NCBI GenBank assembly: GCA_013112555.1
Contig: JABFGK010000001.1
Location: 744,001-808,000, forward strand
DNA from: Planctomycetota bacterium
Lineage (GTDB): Bacteria > Planctomycetota > Phycisphaerae > Phycisphaerales > UBA5793
Length of the DNA stretch: 64,000 nucleotides
Reading direction: 5' to 3'
In this document: piece after piece, positions 16,436-25,824 of the stretch
Numbering within the stretch: the first letter of the stretch is position 1
How the letters are laid out: the number at the start of each line of letters is the position of its first letter
The notes under the pieces: model-generated
Told to the model about the DNA's origin: nothing
The model's input: only the letters and a program-made list of their open reading frames with translations
Database searches by the model: none
Translations under genes and position numbers: made by a program

Positions 16436-19400
16436 ATGACTACTGCCACGAATCCGCAGATCCCCGCTTCCGCCCAGCAGAGTTCCGCGTCGACGAATGG
16501 GCCGGTTCCCTATCCGGGGATTCGTCTGACCACCAACGGCAACCAACTCGTCTCGTACTACACCGAGGCCCGCATTGCCGATGCCGGCATTTTCTACCCG
16601 ATCACGCCGAGCACCGAAATGGGTGAGAACTTCCAACTCTCTTTTGCCAAGGGTGAGTTGAATGTGTTCGGCAACGCCAAGGTAGCCGTCGAGACCGAGG
16701 GCGAGCATGCGGCCCAGGGCGGGGCCATTGCCTATGCCGTGACCGGCAAGCGCGTCACGAACTTCACATCCGGGCAGGGACTCCTGTATGGGCTAGAGCA
16801 GTACTACCACGCGCCGGGCAAACTCGCAACGATGGTCGTCGAAGTCTCCGCCCGAGCGCTGACCAAGCACGCGCTGAACGTGCACTGCGGGCATGACGAT
16901 ATCTATGCTGCGTTCGACACCGGCTGGAATATTACATTCGGCATCGACGCCCAGCAGGCAGCCGATCAGGCAGTGATCATGCGGCGGGTGAATGAGTTGT
17001 CGCTGAATCCAGGCATCAACGGGCAGGACGGCTTCCTGACGAGCCATCTCGAACGGACCTTCCGGAAGTGCGAGTCCGAACTGCTCCGCGAGTTCCTCGG
17101 GCGCTCGGATGACATCATCGACTGCCCGACGGATGCGCAGCGCGAACTGTTCGGGCCGAAGCGGCGTCGCGTTCCCGAGTGCATTGACCTGAAGAATCCT
17201 GCGCTGCTTGGTTCGGTGCAGAACCAGGAACATTACATGGGTGGCGTGGCTGCCCGGCGTCATCACTTTGCCGAGCACATTCTCGGTTTCTTTGAGCAGG
17301 CCTACGAGGAGTGGGGGCGGTTGACCGGCCGATACTACGGCCTCATCAGCGAGTACAACAACGACGGCGCGGAAACAACGTTTGTCGCGATCGGGTCGGC
17401 GGCCGAGAACTGTCAGGCAGCCGTGGACTACATCAAGCAACATCGGGGCGAGAAGGTCGGTGTGGTCCACATCAACGTCCTGCGCCCATGCCCGGAGCAG
17501 GCACTGGTCAAGGCTCTGGCCGGCAAGAAACGCGTCATCGTGCTGGAGCGGACCGACGACCAGCTCGCCGGCGACGGCCCGCTGGCCCGGGATATCAGAA
17601 CGGCATTGAGCAAGGCGGTCGAGAACAGTCGCGGCGCAGCCCACAGTGAAGTGCCGACGATCACGCCCCACCAGATGCCTCGCATTTACACCGGAGTCTA
17701 CGGGCTCGGCTCGCGTGACTTCCGCCCCGAGGGAATTCTCGGTGCCTACGAGTTCGTCATTGGCGAAATTGCCCGTCAGGACGGTCGCAAGGCATCAGAC
17801 GGCACCTCGTTCTTCTACGTCGGCATCAACCATCCGTACAACGTCGTTTCCGCGATCGAGCACCCGCCGAGCCTGCTGCCCGACCATGCGATTGCCATTC
17901 GCTTCCACTCCATCGGCGGCTGGGGCATGATCACGACGGGCAAGAACCTCTCAGAAATGCTCGGCGACATGGGGCAGGTGATTGCGCAGCGCGATCATGC
18001 CGACGATCCCGAGTTCGAGGCCCTGCACGTCTCTGCAAATCCCAAGTACGGGTCAGAGAAGAAGGGCGCCCCCACGAATTACTTCCTCGTGGCTGCGCCG
18101 AAGCGGATTCGTACCAACTGCGACCTGCATCATGTGAGTGTCGTGCTGTGCTGCGATCCGAAGATCTTTACGCATACGAATCCCCTGCTCGGTCTTGAGA
18201 AGGGCGGCGCGTTTGTCTGGGAGAGCGGTGAGACGGACGATCGTCGGGTCTGGGAGCGCATCCCGCAGAAGCACCGACAGTGGATCATGGACAATGAAAT
18301 CCGGCTGTACGTGCTGAACGGCTTTAAGATCGCACGCGAGTTGTCGCCTCGGGCGGACCTGATCTACCGAATGCAGGGCAACAGTTTCCTCGGGGCATTC
18401 TTCCGAGTGTCGACGTTCCTGCGCGACAACCGAATCGAAGACAAGCAGTTCCTCGAGATCGTGGCTGATCAGTATGAAAAGAAGTTTGCCCGATTCGGTC
18501 CCAAGGTCGTCAGCTCGAACATGAAGGTCATGCAGGCCGGCTTTGAGCAGGTTCGCCAGGTGCCCAACGGCGACAACAATGCACCGGATACCTCATCCAT
18601 GCGCGGCGAGCGTCTCGTGCCGTTGACGTGCAACTGTGAAGACCTGCTGTACCCCGACCAGGAGGTTGCAGAGCAAGCGATCGCGGAACGGGCTGAGGGG
18701 CCGCACGGGTCGCCCGGAGGCAATGGCCATGGCCACGGCCTGCGACCGCCGCTCATGTCGCGCGAGCTGTACGACTCGGAATTCCGCAGCGACTACGGCT
18801 ACAACCAGCCTTCGAGCCCGCACGCTGCCACCGGCGCAATTGCAGCCGCCACCGGCGAGACGACGAGTAAGTACGTCTCCCGACGCCAGGTTCCGGTCTG
18901 GATTCCCGAAAACTGCACCCAGTGCATGCACTGCATCACTGCCTGTCCTGATACCGCCCTTCCGAACACGGCCCAGGATGTCGGCAAGGTACTGGATACG
19001 GCCCTGTATGCCTATGTCGAGAATGCACAGGTCCGCCAGCACCTCCGCCCGCATCTGCCGAACATCGAAGCCGAAGCGCGCCAGATCATGCGCGAGCATG
19101 CCGGCCCGAAGGTAAAAGACGCGATCCCGTTCCAGGACATCGTGGCACAGAAGGTCGATGACCTGGTCTGGCAGGACCCGTGGTTCGAGGAGAACAAGAC
19201 GATCGCCAAAGCCGGCGTTGAGCAGTTCAAGCAGGTGTTTTCACGTGTCCCGTGGGCCTATACCAAGACATCCGGCATCTTCCAGGTTCTCGAAACGAAG
19301 GAGGACGGGCAGGGCGGGCTCTTCGGTATCTTTGTCAACGACCGTTGCAAGGGCTGCGGCGAATGTGTCGAGCAGTGCGGCGACCACGGTGCCCTGGTCA

Positions 19401-21295
19401 TGGAAGATGAGACCGAGCAGCTCGAAGGCTTGCATGCCAGCGGCGTGGCTTTCCTCGACCTGCTGCCCAATACCCAGAGCAAATACCTGGGACGATTCAA
19501 TCCCGAGCACCCCGAAGAATCGCGGACTTCCGCACTCATGTATCACCTCATGGTGCGTGACAACTATGAGGCGCTGCGGTCCGGTGACGGTGCCTGTGCC
19601 GGCTGTGGCGAAAAGACGATCCTGCGCGCTCTGGCAACGATTTCCGAGGCGTACCTGCGCCCGGTCTTCCACGCCAAGGCGGATCGCATGGATTCGCTGG
19701 CTGACGAACTGGAGGAACGCGGCCTGGAGATGCTGGGGCAGCTCAGCGCCAGCGACAAAGCGGGCTACCAGTATCTGCGCAAGACCATCCTCCACATGAT
19801 CATGGGCTATGGCGGTGAGAATGAAGCCGATACCGATGAGCGGATCGCTGAACACTTCAAGGGGTCCGATGCCGACCTGATCGATGCGCTGCGGCTCGTC
19901 CTGCGGCAGGATGCGTTTAACCATCGCGACGTTCAGGCCGTGGACGGCGGCAAGGTGCAGGGCATGAGCGTGATGGCCATGACCGCCTCGACCGGTTGCA
20001 ACACCGTGTTCGGATCGACGCACCCGAGCAATCCGCACCCGTACCCGTGGATGAACTCACTGTTCCAGGATGGGGCGACGATCGGCTGGCTCGTTGCCGA
20101 GTCGTTTATGTATGACCACGCCCGTCGCTCGGTCGTCCCGGAACGTGTCGCACGGCGGCTCCTGTCGGGTGAAGGCGTAGATAAGAACGAGTACTTCCAG
20201 TTCACGCACTTTACCGACACGTTGATGACCGATGCCGAAATCAACGAGTTGCCACGTGTATGGGCGATCGGCGGCGACGGCGCATTCGGCGACATCGGTT
20301 TCCAGAATGTGTCGAAGGCCGTGCTGCAGAATCGGCCCAACCTCCAGATCTTGCTGCTCGATACGCAGGTGTATTCGAATACCGGTGGGCAGAACAGCGA
20401 CTCCTCGCCGATGCCGGGCGGGTTTGACATGAACCAGTTCGGGCCTGCAACTGAGGGCAAGATGACCGAGATGAAGGGGGTGGCTGAGACGTTCACGAGC
20501 GGCCACGGTTCGCCATATGTGGCCCAGGTGTCAATGGCCAACTCGAGTGCCCTGTATGCTTCCCTGCTCGATGCGATGACGTATCGCGGCACCGGGTTCA
20601 TCCAGGCCTACACGACCTGTCAGCCGGAGCACGGGGTGGGTGACCATCTGTCAACCGGTCAGGCGAAACTGTCTCGGGACAGTCGTGGATTGCCTGAGTT
20701 TGTCTTCAATCCGTCGCTGGGCGAGGCCTACACCGATGCATTGAGTCTCAAGGGCAATCCGGCTGAGGACCGCGATTGGTGGGTCAAGCGGTTGAAGAAG
20801 GCAGCCGGCGGCGGCGAGTACAAGTACACCATTGCCAACTGGGCCGTGACTGAATCGCGCTTCCGGAACCACTTCTACAAGATCAAGGATGGGAACACCG
20901 ATGGAATGATCGCATTGGACGACATCTTGTGGCGTGTCAGCCAGCAGGACGTCGTGCATCGACGGTACCTGGACCCATCGCATCGCTCGTATGTGCCCAA
21001 GGAAGGCGTGTTTACGCTCGTTGAGGATGCAAAGGGGCAGTTGAAGCCGATCGGGCTGAGCCGGCATATGGTGTTGTTCTGCGTGGAACGGCGGAAGGCC
21101 TGGCGTATGCTGCAGAGCAAGGCAGGCATCGTCAACTCCGATCGGCTCGCCCAGCAGCGTGTGCTCAAGGAGTTTGACGAGAGTAAGATTCCACAGGAAG
21201 TTTTCGATTCGAGGCTCAATGATTTGATTGAAGCGGCCCGAGAAGCCGAAAAGAAGAACGATAGAAAGACGCCATTGATGGAGCTGTTGCCTTAG
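16436..21295 (+). CDS. nifJ: pyruvate:ferredoxin (flavodoxin) oxidoreductase, single chain, extra-large
   Basis: The enzyme converts pyruvate and CoA to acetyl-CoA, CO2 and reduced ferredoxin or flavodoxin. Domain order: alpha-type domains I/II with the YPITPSTEMGE motif near residue 60; a gamma-type domain with FHSIGGWGM near 490; ferredoxin-like clusters CTQCMHCITACP (about 827) and CKGCGECVEQCG (about 970); a thiamine-diphosphate domain with GDGACAGCGEK (1050), GDGAFGDIG (1280) and NTGGQNSDSSP (1315). At 1,619 residues it is about 400 longer than usual NifJ proteins, with extra sequence around the clusters and between the two TPP motifs. AGGAGG upstream supports the ATG at 16436. A terminator follows. 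Confidence 0.93.
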   Translation: MTTATNPQIPASAQQSSASTNGPVPYPGIRLTTNGNQLVSYYTEARIADAGIFYPITPSTEMGENFQLSFAKGELNVFGNAKVAVETEGEHAAQGGAIAYAVTGKRVTNFTSGQGLLYGLEQYYHAPGKLATMVVEVSARALTKHALNVHCGHDDIYAAFDTGWNITFGIDAQQAADQAVIMRRVNELSLNPGINGQDGFLTSHLERTFRKCESELLREFLGRSDDIIDCPTDAQRELFGPKRRRVPECIDLKNPALLGSVQNQEHYMGGVAARRHHFAEHILGFFEQAYEEWGRLTGRYYGLISEYNNDGAETTFVAIGSAAENCQAAVDYIKQHRGEKVGVVHINVLRPCPEQALVKALAGKKRVIVLERTDDQLAGDGPLARDIRTALSKAVENSRGAAHSEVPTITPHQMPRIYTGVYGLGSRDFRPEGILGAYEFVIGEIARQDGRKASDGTSFFYVGINHPYNVVSAIEHPPSLLPDHAIAIRFHSIGGWGMITTGKNLSEMLGDMGQVIAQRDHADDPEFEALHVSANPKYGSEKKGAPTNYFLVAAPKRIRTNCDLHHVSVVLCCDPKIFTHTNPLLGLEKGGAFVWESGETDDRRVWERIPQKHRQWIMDNEIRLYVLNGFKIARELSPRADLIYRMQGNSFLGAFFRVSTFLRDNRIEDKQFLEIVADQYEKKFARFGPKVVSSNMKVMQAGFEQVRQVPNGDNNAPDTSSMRGERLVPLTCNCEDLLYPDQEVAEQAIAERAEGPHGSPGGNGHGHGLRPPLMSRELYDSEFRSDYGYNQPSSPHAATGAIAAATGETTSKYVSRRQVPVWIPENCTQCMHCITACPDTALPNTAQDVGKVLDTALYAYVENAQVRQHLRPHLPNIEAEARQIMREHAGPKVKDAIPFQDIVAQKVDDLVWQDPWFEENKTIAKAGVEQFKQVFSRVPWAYTKTSGIFQVLETKEDGQGGLFGIFVNDRCKGCGECVEQCGDHGALVMEDETEQLEGLHASGVAFLDLLPNTQSKYLGRFNPEHPEESRTSALMYHLMVRDNYEALRSGDGACAGCGEKTILRALATISEAYLRPVFHAKADRMDSLADELEERGLEMLGQLSASDKAGYQYLRKTILHMIMGYGGENEADTDERIAEHFKGSDADLIDALRLVLRQDAFNHRDVQAVDGGKVQGMSVMAMTASTGCNTVFGSTHPSNPHPYPWMNSLFQDGATIGWLVAESFMYDHARRSVVPERVARRLLSGEGVDKNEYFQFTHFTDTLMTDAEINELPRVWAIGGDGAFGDIGFQNVSKAVLQNRPNLQILLLDTQVYSNTGGQNSDSSPMPGGFDMNQFGPATEGKMTEMKGVAETFTSGHGSPYVAQVSMANSSALYASLLDAMTYRGTGFIQAYTTCQPEHGVGDHLSTGQAKLSRDSRGLPEFVFNPSLGEAYTDALSLKGNPAEDRDWWVKRLKKAAGGGEYKYTIANWAVTESRFRNHFYKIKDGNTDGMIALDDILWRVSQQDVVHRRYLDPSHRSYVPKEGVFTLVEDAKGQLKPIGLSRHMVLFCVERRKAWRMLQSKAGIVNSDRLAQQRVLKEFDESKIPQEVFDSRLNDLIEAAREAEKKNDRKTPLMELLP

Positions 21296-21344
21296 CGAGC
21301 GGATGCTGAACCCAGCGGGGTCGCCGCTGCATTGCCTTGCGTAA

Positions 21345-21460
21345 TGCAGCGACCGATCAAAACACATTGATACGTTCGCACGTGACGCCCTGTCAGGGCG
21401 TCTTTCTTTTTTGGTGGATCATCACCGTACCCCACGGATAGGAATCCGTGGGCGTGTCTC
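21345..21460. repeat. 116-bp direct repeat, copy A
   Basis: This segment matches 23962-24077 at about 97 percent by eye (three or four substitutions and one indel) and in the same orientation. It includes the PFOR terminator and a second palindrome (CCCACGGAT-agga-ATCCGTGGG). The two copies bracket the SBBP-repeat gene. Confidence 0.9.
21384..21412 (+). terminator. rho-independent terminator of the PFOR gene
   Basis: GACGCCC and GGGCGTC form a 7-bp stem with a 5-base loop, followed by a T-rich run (TTTCTTTTTT). It lies 89 bases after the PFOR stop and within the 116-bp repeat. Confidence 0.85.
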
Positions 21461-23837
21461 ACTCGACGGGTACGGCGTTCGAAACGTGGCAGGTGGTGAG
21501 GTCGAGCAGTTGGAGGGAGCCGCCGCAGGCGCTGGCCGGTGCGTTGGCATTCAGCGTTCCCGAGCCGGCCGCATCAGAGGTGCCGTGGTACACGAGTTGA
21601 ATCTGCTGAGCGCCGAGGTCGAGTTGTGTGCAGGCACACGGATTCCCATCGGGCACGATCACCGAGCCTTCATTGCGGGCATAGATGAGTGCGACCGGGC
21701 CATCAGGGGTGGCGTTGCTCCATTCGATGTGGATGGGGCCGGGCTCGGGGCAGGAAGTGATTGCAGTGAGCGTAATCGCAGGCGTCAGGCTGACCTTGGT
21801 GAGGAAGGCATCCTGCAAGACGCCGTCATCAAGTGAGTTGAGTCTTCCCTCGAAGAACATCGACCGGGTCTCTCCCAACACATAGGCCATCTTCGGTTCG
21901 ACCAGCGTGATAGCGTGCCCGATGTCGCCGGCCTCCCCGCCCATGAAATACACCCACTCGACGGCACCATTGCTGCCGACGTCGATGACAAAGGCGTCAT
22001 CCTGGCCATGGTTTGTGTTGGTGCGTCCCTCTATCTGCTCGGAGTGAGAGGCTCCGGTGACGAGCATATGGCCGGTGTCAGTCAGAACCATGTCGTACAC
22101 GGTGTCATTGCTGTCCCCTCCCAGGTAGACCATCCAGTCGATGAGTCCTGAAGGGGTCAGTTTCGCGGCAAATCCCTCGTCGTACCCGTGCAGATCGTTC
22201 AGACGGCCGTCAAAGTCGTTTGAGTTCGTGTGCCCCGCCGTGTAGATGGCGCCGGTATCGTCCAGCGAGATTGCCCGGGCGTAGTCAATGAGCCATCCGC
22301 CGATGTACGTCACCCACTCGATTGTGCCGGTGGGATCAAGTTTGGCAATGTACCCGTCCTGATAGCCGTGTGGCGAGTTGATCATCCCTTCGAAGTTCTT
22401 GGAGAAGGTCCAGCCGGAGATGAACGCATTGCCCAGTTCGTCCAACGCAATGTCGGTGCACAGATCATGCTCAGAGCCGCCGAGATAGGTCATCCTCTTG
22501 AGGATCCCGTTCGGCTGAACGACGGCAACAAATGAATCGTGTGTGTCGTCCACACTGTGGCGGTTGTTGATCCTGCCTTCGAAGTCGTCTGAATATGTGG
22601 CGCCGACGAGGTGGAGTGCACCTGATGAATCCATGGCGAGCGCCGCGGCACCATCGCCGGCACTCCCTCCGAGATAGATCATCCACTCGACAGTTCCGTT
22701 GCCCTGCAGTTTCGCCAGGTATGCATCAGATACGTCCGCGCCATTGTGCAGGTCATTCAGCCGCCCTTCAAAGTCAGACGAACTGGTCCCACCGGACACG
22801 AAGATGTTGCCGGATGGATCCAGGACAATTCCCGATGCGCCCTCCCTGTCGTTCCCACCCAGATACGTCATCCACTCGACACTCCCGGATGGGAGAATCT
22901 TCGCGACATACGAGTCGGTATCCCCCCCATGGAAGGAGTTGATCCCGCCTGCAAAGTCCTGCGAGGAAGTCGTACCAACAACGAACGCTGCATTCGTACC
23001 GTCTGCCACCACATCGCTTGCCGACTCCTCGAAGAATCCTCCCAGATACAGCATCCACTCCAGCACCGGATCAATGGTGAGCGGGTGCGCTGGGTCGACA
23101 TCAGCGTCAAGTGAAAAGGCGTAGGATGAGCCGTTGCTAAGCAGTTCGTAGTGAAGTGGGATGTCGGTGCGCAAGCCGTCGATGGTCTGCCAGGCGACAG
23201 GTGGTGCATCGGTGAGCGTGCCGGCTGCCGTATCGAGCAGGAGGCTGCCGTCGGATTCGTCGAGGCAGAGGCTACCCTGGAGTCCGTCATATTGAAACGT
23301 GATCTGCGATGGGTCGGCCCCGGGTTCGCATTGGAACTCGTACTTGAGCAGGCCGTCTGAACCTGCGCAAATCGTGAGGTCGATGCCATTATATAGGTTG
23401 CTGTATACGACTCCTGAATAGGTTGGCACACCAGATCGGGGTTGCCGGCCGTTACCGCCGACCGCATAGTTGATGCGGGTGGGCAAGAGGTTGATTCCCG
23501 TCGGTTCCACGGTATGTGCACCTGGGAATGTGAGCGTCAATTGCGATGCTTCTGAGTCGGCTGCGCGCATATTGAATGCAATGGCACTGTCATAGAGCGC
23601 GATGCCGATGCCTTGTGCTGAGAGGCCGAAGTGGACGGATTCGTCCGGCCATTGGCCCTGATTGTGGACAAACAGGGGCTGGTTGAGAGAGATGCTCTCT
23701 GGCGGCTCGGCAGTGGGGGGAGATAGCGTCTGTGCGTGCCCATAAGAAGGCGGGCATGCACCAATCAGTGCACCGAGCATAAGAGCGTGAATGACAGTGT
23801 TTCCAAATGTGCACCGACAGGTGGTGATTCGGCTCAT
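21459..23837 (-). CDS. secreted SBBP-repeat beta-propeller protein
   Basis: The 792-residue protein starts with a signal peptide (FGNTVIHALMLGALIGACPP then AHAQ-like GHAQ). An N-terminal domain of about 220 residues (PLFVHNQGQWPDESVHFG) is of the kind that precedes SBBP repeats. At least seven repeats of the form EWM.YLGG..D...D...D..G..F..G.T.S.DFEGRLN follow. The C-terminal 100 residues match the shared module of this window (two Cys, ending DLTTCHVSNAVPVE). ATG 23837 is chosen because GAGGT lies about 10 bases upstream; ATG 23855 is also possible. It is extracellular or surface bound; the ligand is unknown. Confidence 0.87.
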   Translation of the reverse strand: MSRITTCRCTFGNTVIHALMLGALIGACPPSYGHAQTLSPPTAEPPESISLNQPLFVHNQGQWPDESVHFGLSAQGIGIALYDSAIAFNMRAADSEASQLTLTFPGAHTVEPTGINLLPTRINYAVGGNGRQPRSGVPTYSGVVYSNLYNGIDLTICAGSDGLLKYEFQCEPGADPSQITFQYDGLQGSLCLDESDGSLLLDTAAGTLTDAPPVAWQTIDGLRTDIPLHYELLSNGSSYAFSLDADVDPAHPLTIDPVLEWMLYLGGFFEESASDVVADGTNAAFVVGTTSSQDFAGGINSFHGGDTDSYVAKILPSGSVEWMTYLGGNDREGASGIVLDPSGNIFVSGGTSSSDFEGRLNDLHNGADVSDAYLAKLQGNGTVEWMIYLGGSAGDGAAALAMDSSGALHLVGATYSDDFEGRINNRHSVDDTHDSFVAVVQPNGILKRMTYLGGSEHDLCTDIALDELGNAFISGWTFSKNFEGMINSPHGYQDGYIAKLDPTGTIEWVTYIGGWLIDYARAISLDDTGAIYTAGHTNSNDFDGRLNDLHGYDEGFAAKLTPSGLIDWMVYLGGDSNDTVYDMVLTDTGHMLVTGASHSEQIEGRTNTNHGQDDAFVIDVGSNGAVEWVYFMGGEAGDIGHAITLVEPKMAYVLGETRSMFFEGRLNSLDDGVLQDAFLTKVSLTPAITLTAITSCPEPGPIHIEWSNATPDGPVALIYARNEGSVIVPDGNPCACTQLDLGAQQIQLVYHGTSDAAGSGTLNANAPASACGGSLQLLDLTTCHVSNAVPVE

Positions 23838-23961
23838 CACGGTGTGACCTCTCATCCTTCTTTTCAGGGCCGTGTGGGTCGGCCGCTGCCTGTGCACGGT
23901 TCATTGTACTGTTGGTCAGACAGCATGCAATTGGAAAAAAGGGTTAAGTCATTGAGATCTG

Positions 23962-24077
23962 TGCAGCGACCGATCAAAACACATTGATACGTTCGCACAT
24001 GACGCCCTGTCTGGGCGTCTTTCTATTTTTGGTGGATCATCACCGTACCCCACGGATAGGAATCCGTGGGCGTGTCC
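23962..24077. repeat. 116-bp direct repeat, copy B
   Basis: This is the second copy of 21345-21460. It retains the terminator hairpin (24001-24019 plus T-rich tail) although no plus-strand gene precedes it, which indicates that it was duplicated rather than being functional here. Confidence 0.9.
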
Positions 24078-24114
24078 CGCCCGGAAAGGTGATGCCTCCT
24101 CACACGTCATTCCT

Positions 24115-24140
24115 GTTAGCCCCCGGCTCTGCCGGGGGGA
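24115..24140. repeat. REP-like palindrome, family 1 (inverted)
   Basis: GTTAGCCCCCGGC-TCT-GCCGGGGG is the reverse complement form of the unit at 11523. It directly precedes a copy of the 90-bp repeat family 2. Confidence 0.8.
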
Positions 24141-24156
24141 TGATGATGCGCTAGTA

Positions 24157-24245
24157 GTAGGTCAGGACGAGGTCCGCCGAGTCCTGACAGACGATTCATC
24201 GGACAATAGCAAAGGCCCGCTCCCTTACGTGCGCGGCTTGTTGGA
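24157..24245. repeat. 90-bp interspersed repeat, family 2, diverged copy
   Basis: The segment starting GTAGGTCAGGACGAGGTCCG and running to GCGCGGCTTGTTGG matches 37919-38012 and 39534-39629, with several differences. A further partial copy of its first 35 bases follows at about 24250-24284. An inner palindrome (CAGGACGAGG.CCGAGTCCTG) is visible. Confidence 0.8.
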
Positions 24246-24328
24246 AGTAGTAGGACAGGACGAGGTCCGTCCGAGTCCTGGCACGATATGGAGTCAGCGG
24301 CTGCTTGCCGGTGGGTTCGTCGGGGGGA

Positions 24329-24349
24329 GGGGCACATGCAATGTGCCCC
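24329..24349. repeat. palindrome just after the HAF-protein stop
   Basis: GGGGCACAT-gca-ATGTGCCCC is a perfect 9-bp stem, 13 bases beyond the stop of the minus-strand HAF gene. A related palindrome with the same CCCCTAC flank is at 53359-53378. Confidence 0.65.
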
Positions 24350-24361
24350 TACGAGACTCGC

Positions 24362-25753
24362 TCACTCAAAATTCTGTACGACCAGATTGCTGATGGCGCA
24401 CTCGCCCGGCACCACCGCCTGGAACAGCAACCACTTGCCGCTCACACTGCCAGGCACGTTGCCCTGCAGGACCGCATCTCCATTGGCATCAGCAACGGCA
24501 GTCCCCGCGACCTTCGGATTGTCAATCTGCAGCGCGTTGGTCTGAATGTTGCAGCCGGGAATGATCGTGCCACCGCCCTTTGTCCCCCAGGTGAAGTACA
24601 CCTTCGTGCTCGGCGCTAGATTGGCCGCTGTGATCGTATTGCTCTGACCGGCAACACCGGGCTGCGCTTCGGACAAGTCGATCGTTGGATACACTGGCGA
24701 TAGCAACATGGCATGATCGTTGAGACGCCCGGTCCCTTTGATCGGTCCTGCTGCAGCAATCTGTCCGGCGTCATTAATGTCCCGAGCCGTCTCAACAATC
24801 CACCCATTAAAAGGAGGAACGAGGTCGTTCAGGTCACGCAGCCCATGCTGGGCGTCCCAGATGGCACCGGATGAGGAGAACACAGTGTACCCGACCCAGC
24901 CCACAATCTGGCCGACGTTGTTAATGGCCAGCGCTCCCGAGGCATCGCCGTAGCCGGGCCGGTGAATGTCACGTATCTGCCCATCCTGCCAGAGGACGGC
25001 ATGCCCATGGCCGCCGGTGTCATCAGCCTGCCCCACAATGTCGCCCGCATCGTTGATGTCCTTTGCTGCGCTCTCATCATAAGGCCAGCCGAATGCGCCC
25101 AGATCTGTCATCACACCATCCTGCCACAGGAACGCATGGTTATGGTGTATGGACTCCTTCCAGGAATACCCAACAATCTGGCCGCGATTGTTAATTCCCA
25201 GTGCTGTGCTTACTCCATAGTCCTCAAAGGTGCCGAGGTCGATGGCTTGCATGTTCTCCCACAACGTGGCATGCACCCATCGATTGTCTGGTTCGTACTC
25301 GGACTCTCCTACAATCAATCCGGAGTCGTTGATGTCGCGCGCGTATGCAACGATCCCTCCCAATGCCGGCAACTCATACATGGCACCATCTGACCATAAC
25401 AATGGGTGAAGGTACGCCTCGGTTTGGCCCCATCCTGCGATATCGCCCAGCTCGTTGATAGCCTGAGCATGATCATCCACATTTGCAAGACTCTCCAGAA
25501 TGGTGATGTCAGTGTCAAACCATACACAGGCCCGATATCCACCGCCGTCCGTCATGCCAGTATTGCCAACAACAACGCCCGAAGAGTTTAGCCCGTGAGC
25601 AAAACTGTTCTCTCCTCCGTCCTCGTCTAGGTCGAAAATGGCGTAAGTAAAGTCAATCTGTGCAGACACAGCACAAGCACAGGAATATATGCACAACACA
25701 GAAGCCGTAATGCAAAGAGGCCTACAGTGTTGGACAATCGAAGTGTGTGTCAT
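24362..25753 (-). CDS. secreted HAF-repeat protein 1
   Basis: HAF-type repeats of about 45 residues are visible through the protein, each with a core such as A.DIND.G.IVG and a following H..LW.DG..DLG. A signal peptide (PLCITASVLCIYSCACAVSA) begins the protein. The last 105 residues are the shared C-terminal module (NTITAANLAPSTKVYFTWG to CAISNLVVQNFE) and are about half identical to those of HAF protein 2 at 38081. ATG 25753 is preceded by AGG at 7 bases; ATG 25765 is an alternative. It is predicted extracellular; function unknown. Confidence 0.85.
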   Translation of the reverse strand: MTHTSIVQHCRPLCITASVLCIYSCACAVSAQIDFTYAIFDLDEDGGENSFAHGLNSSGVVVGNTGMTDGGGYRACVWFDTDITILESLANVDDHAQAINELGDIAGWGQTEAYLHPLLWSDGAMYELPALGGIVAYARDINDSGLIVGESEYEPDNRWVHATLWENMQAIDLGTFEDYGVSTALGINNRGQIVGYSWKESIHHNHAFLWQDGVMTDLGAFGWPYDESAAKDINDAGDIVGQADDTGGHGHAVLWQDGQIRDIHRPGYGDASGALAINNVGQIVGWVGYTVFSSSGAIWDAQHGLRDLNDLVPPFNGWIVETARDINDAGQIAAAGPIKGTGRLNDHAMLLSPVYPTIDLSEAQPGVAGQSNTITAANLAPSTKVYFTWGTKGGGTIIPGCNIQTNALQIDNPKVAGTAVADANGDAVLQGNVPGSVSGKWLLFQAVVPGECAISNLVVQNFE

Positions 25754-25777
25754 CGCATACCTCATTCCTGTCGAAGT

Positions 25778-25805
25778 GCTGGAGGGGTCTTTCGGCCCCT
25801 CCAGC
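25778..25805. terminator. hairpin between two minus-strand genes
   Basis: GCTGGAGGGG and CCCCTCCAGC form a perfect 10-bp stem with an 8-base loop. It lies between the stop of the upstream secreted protein gene and the HAF gene start. There is no T-run, so it could be a terminator or a processing or stability element. Confidence 0.6.
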
Positions 25806-25824
25806 GATGTGTTACATTCTGTCA

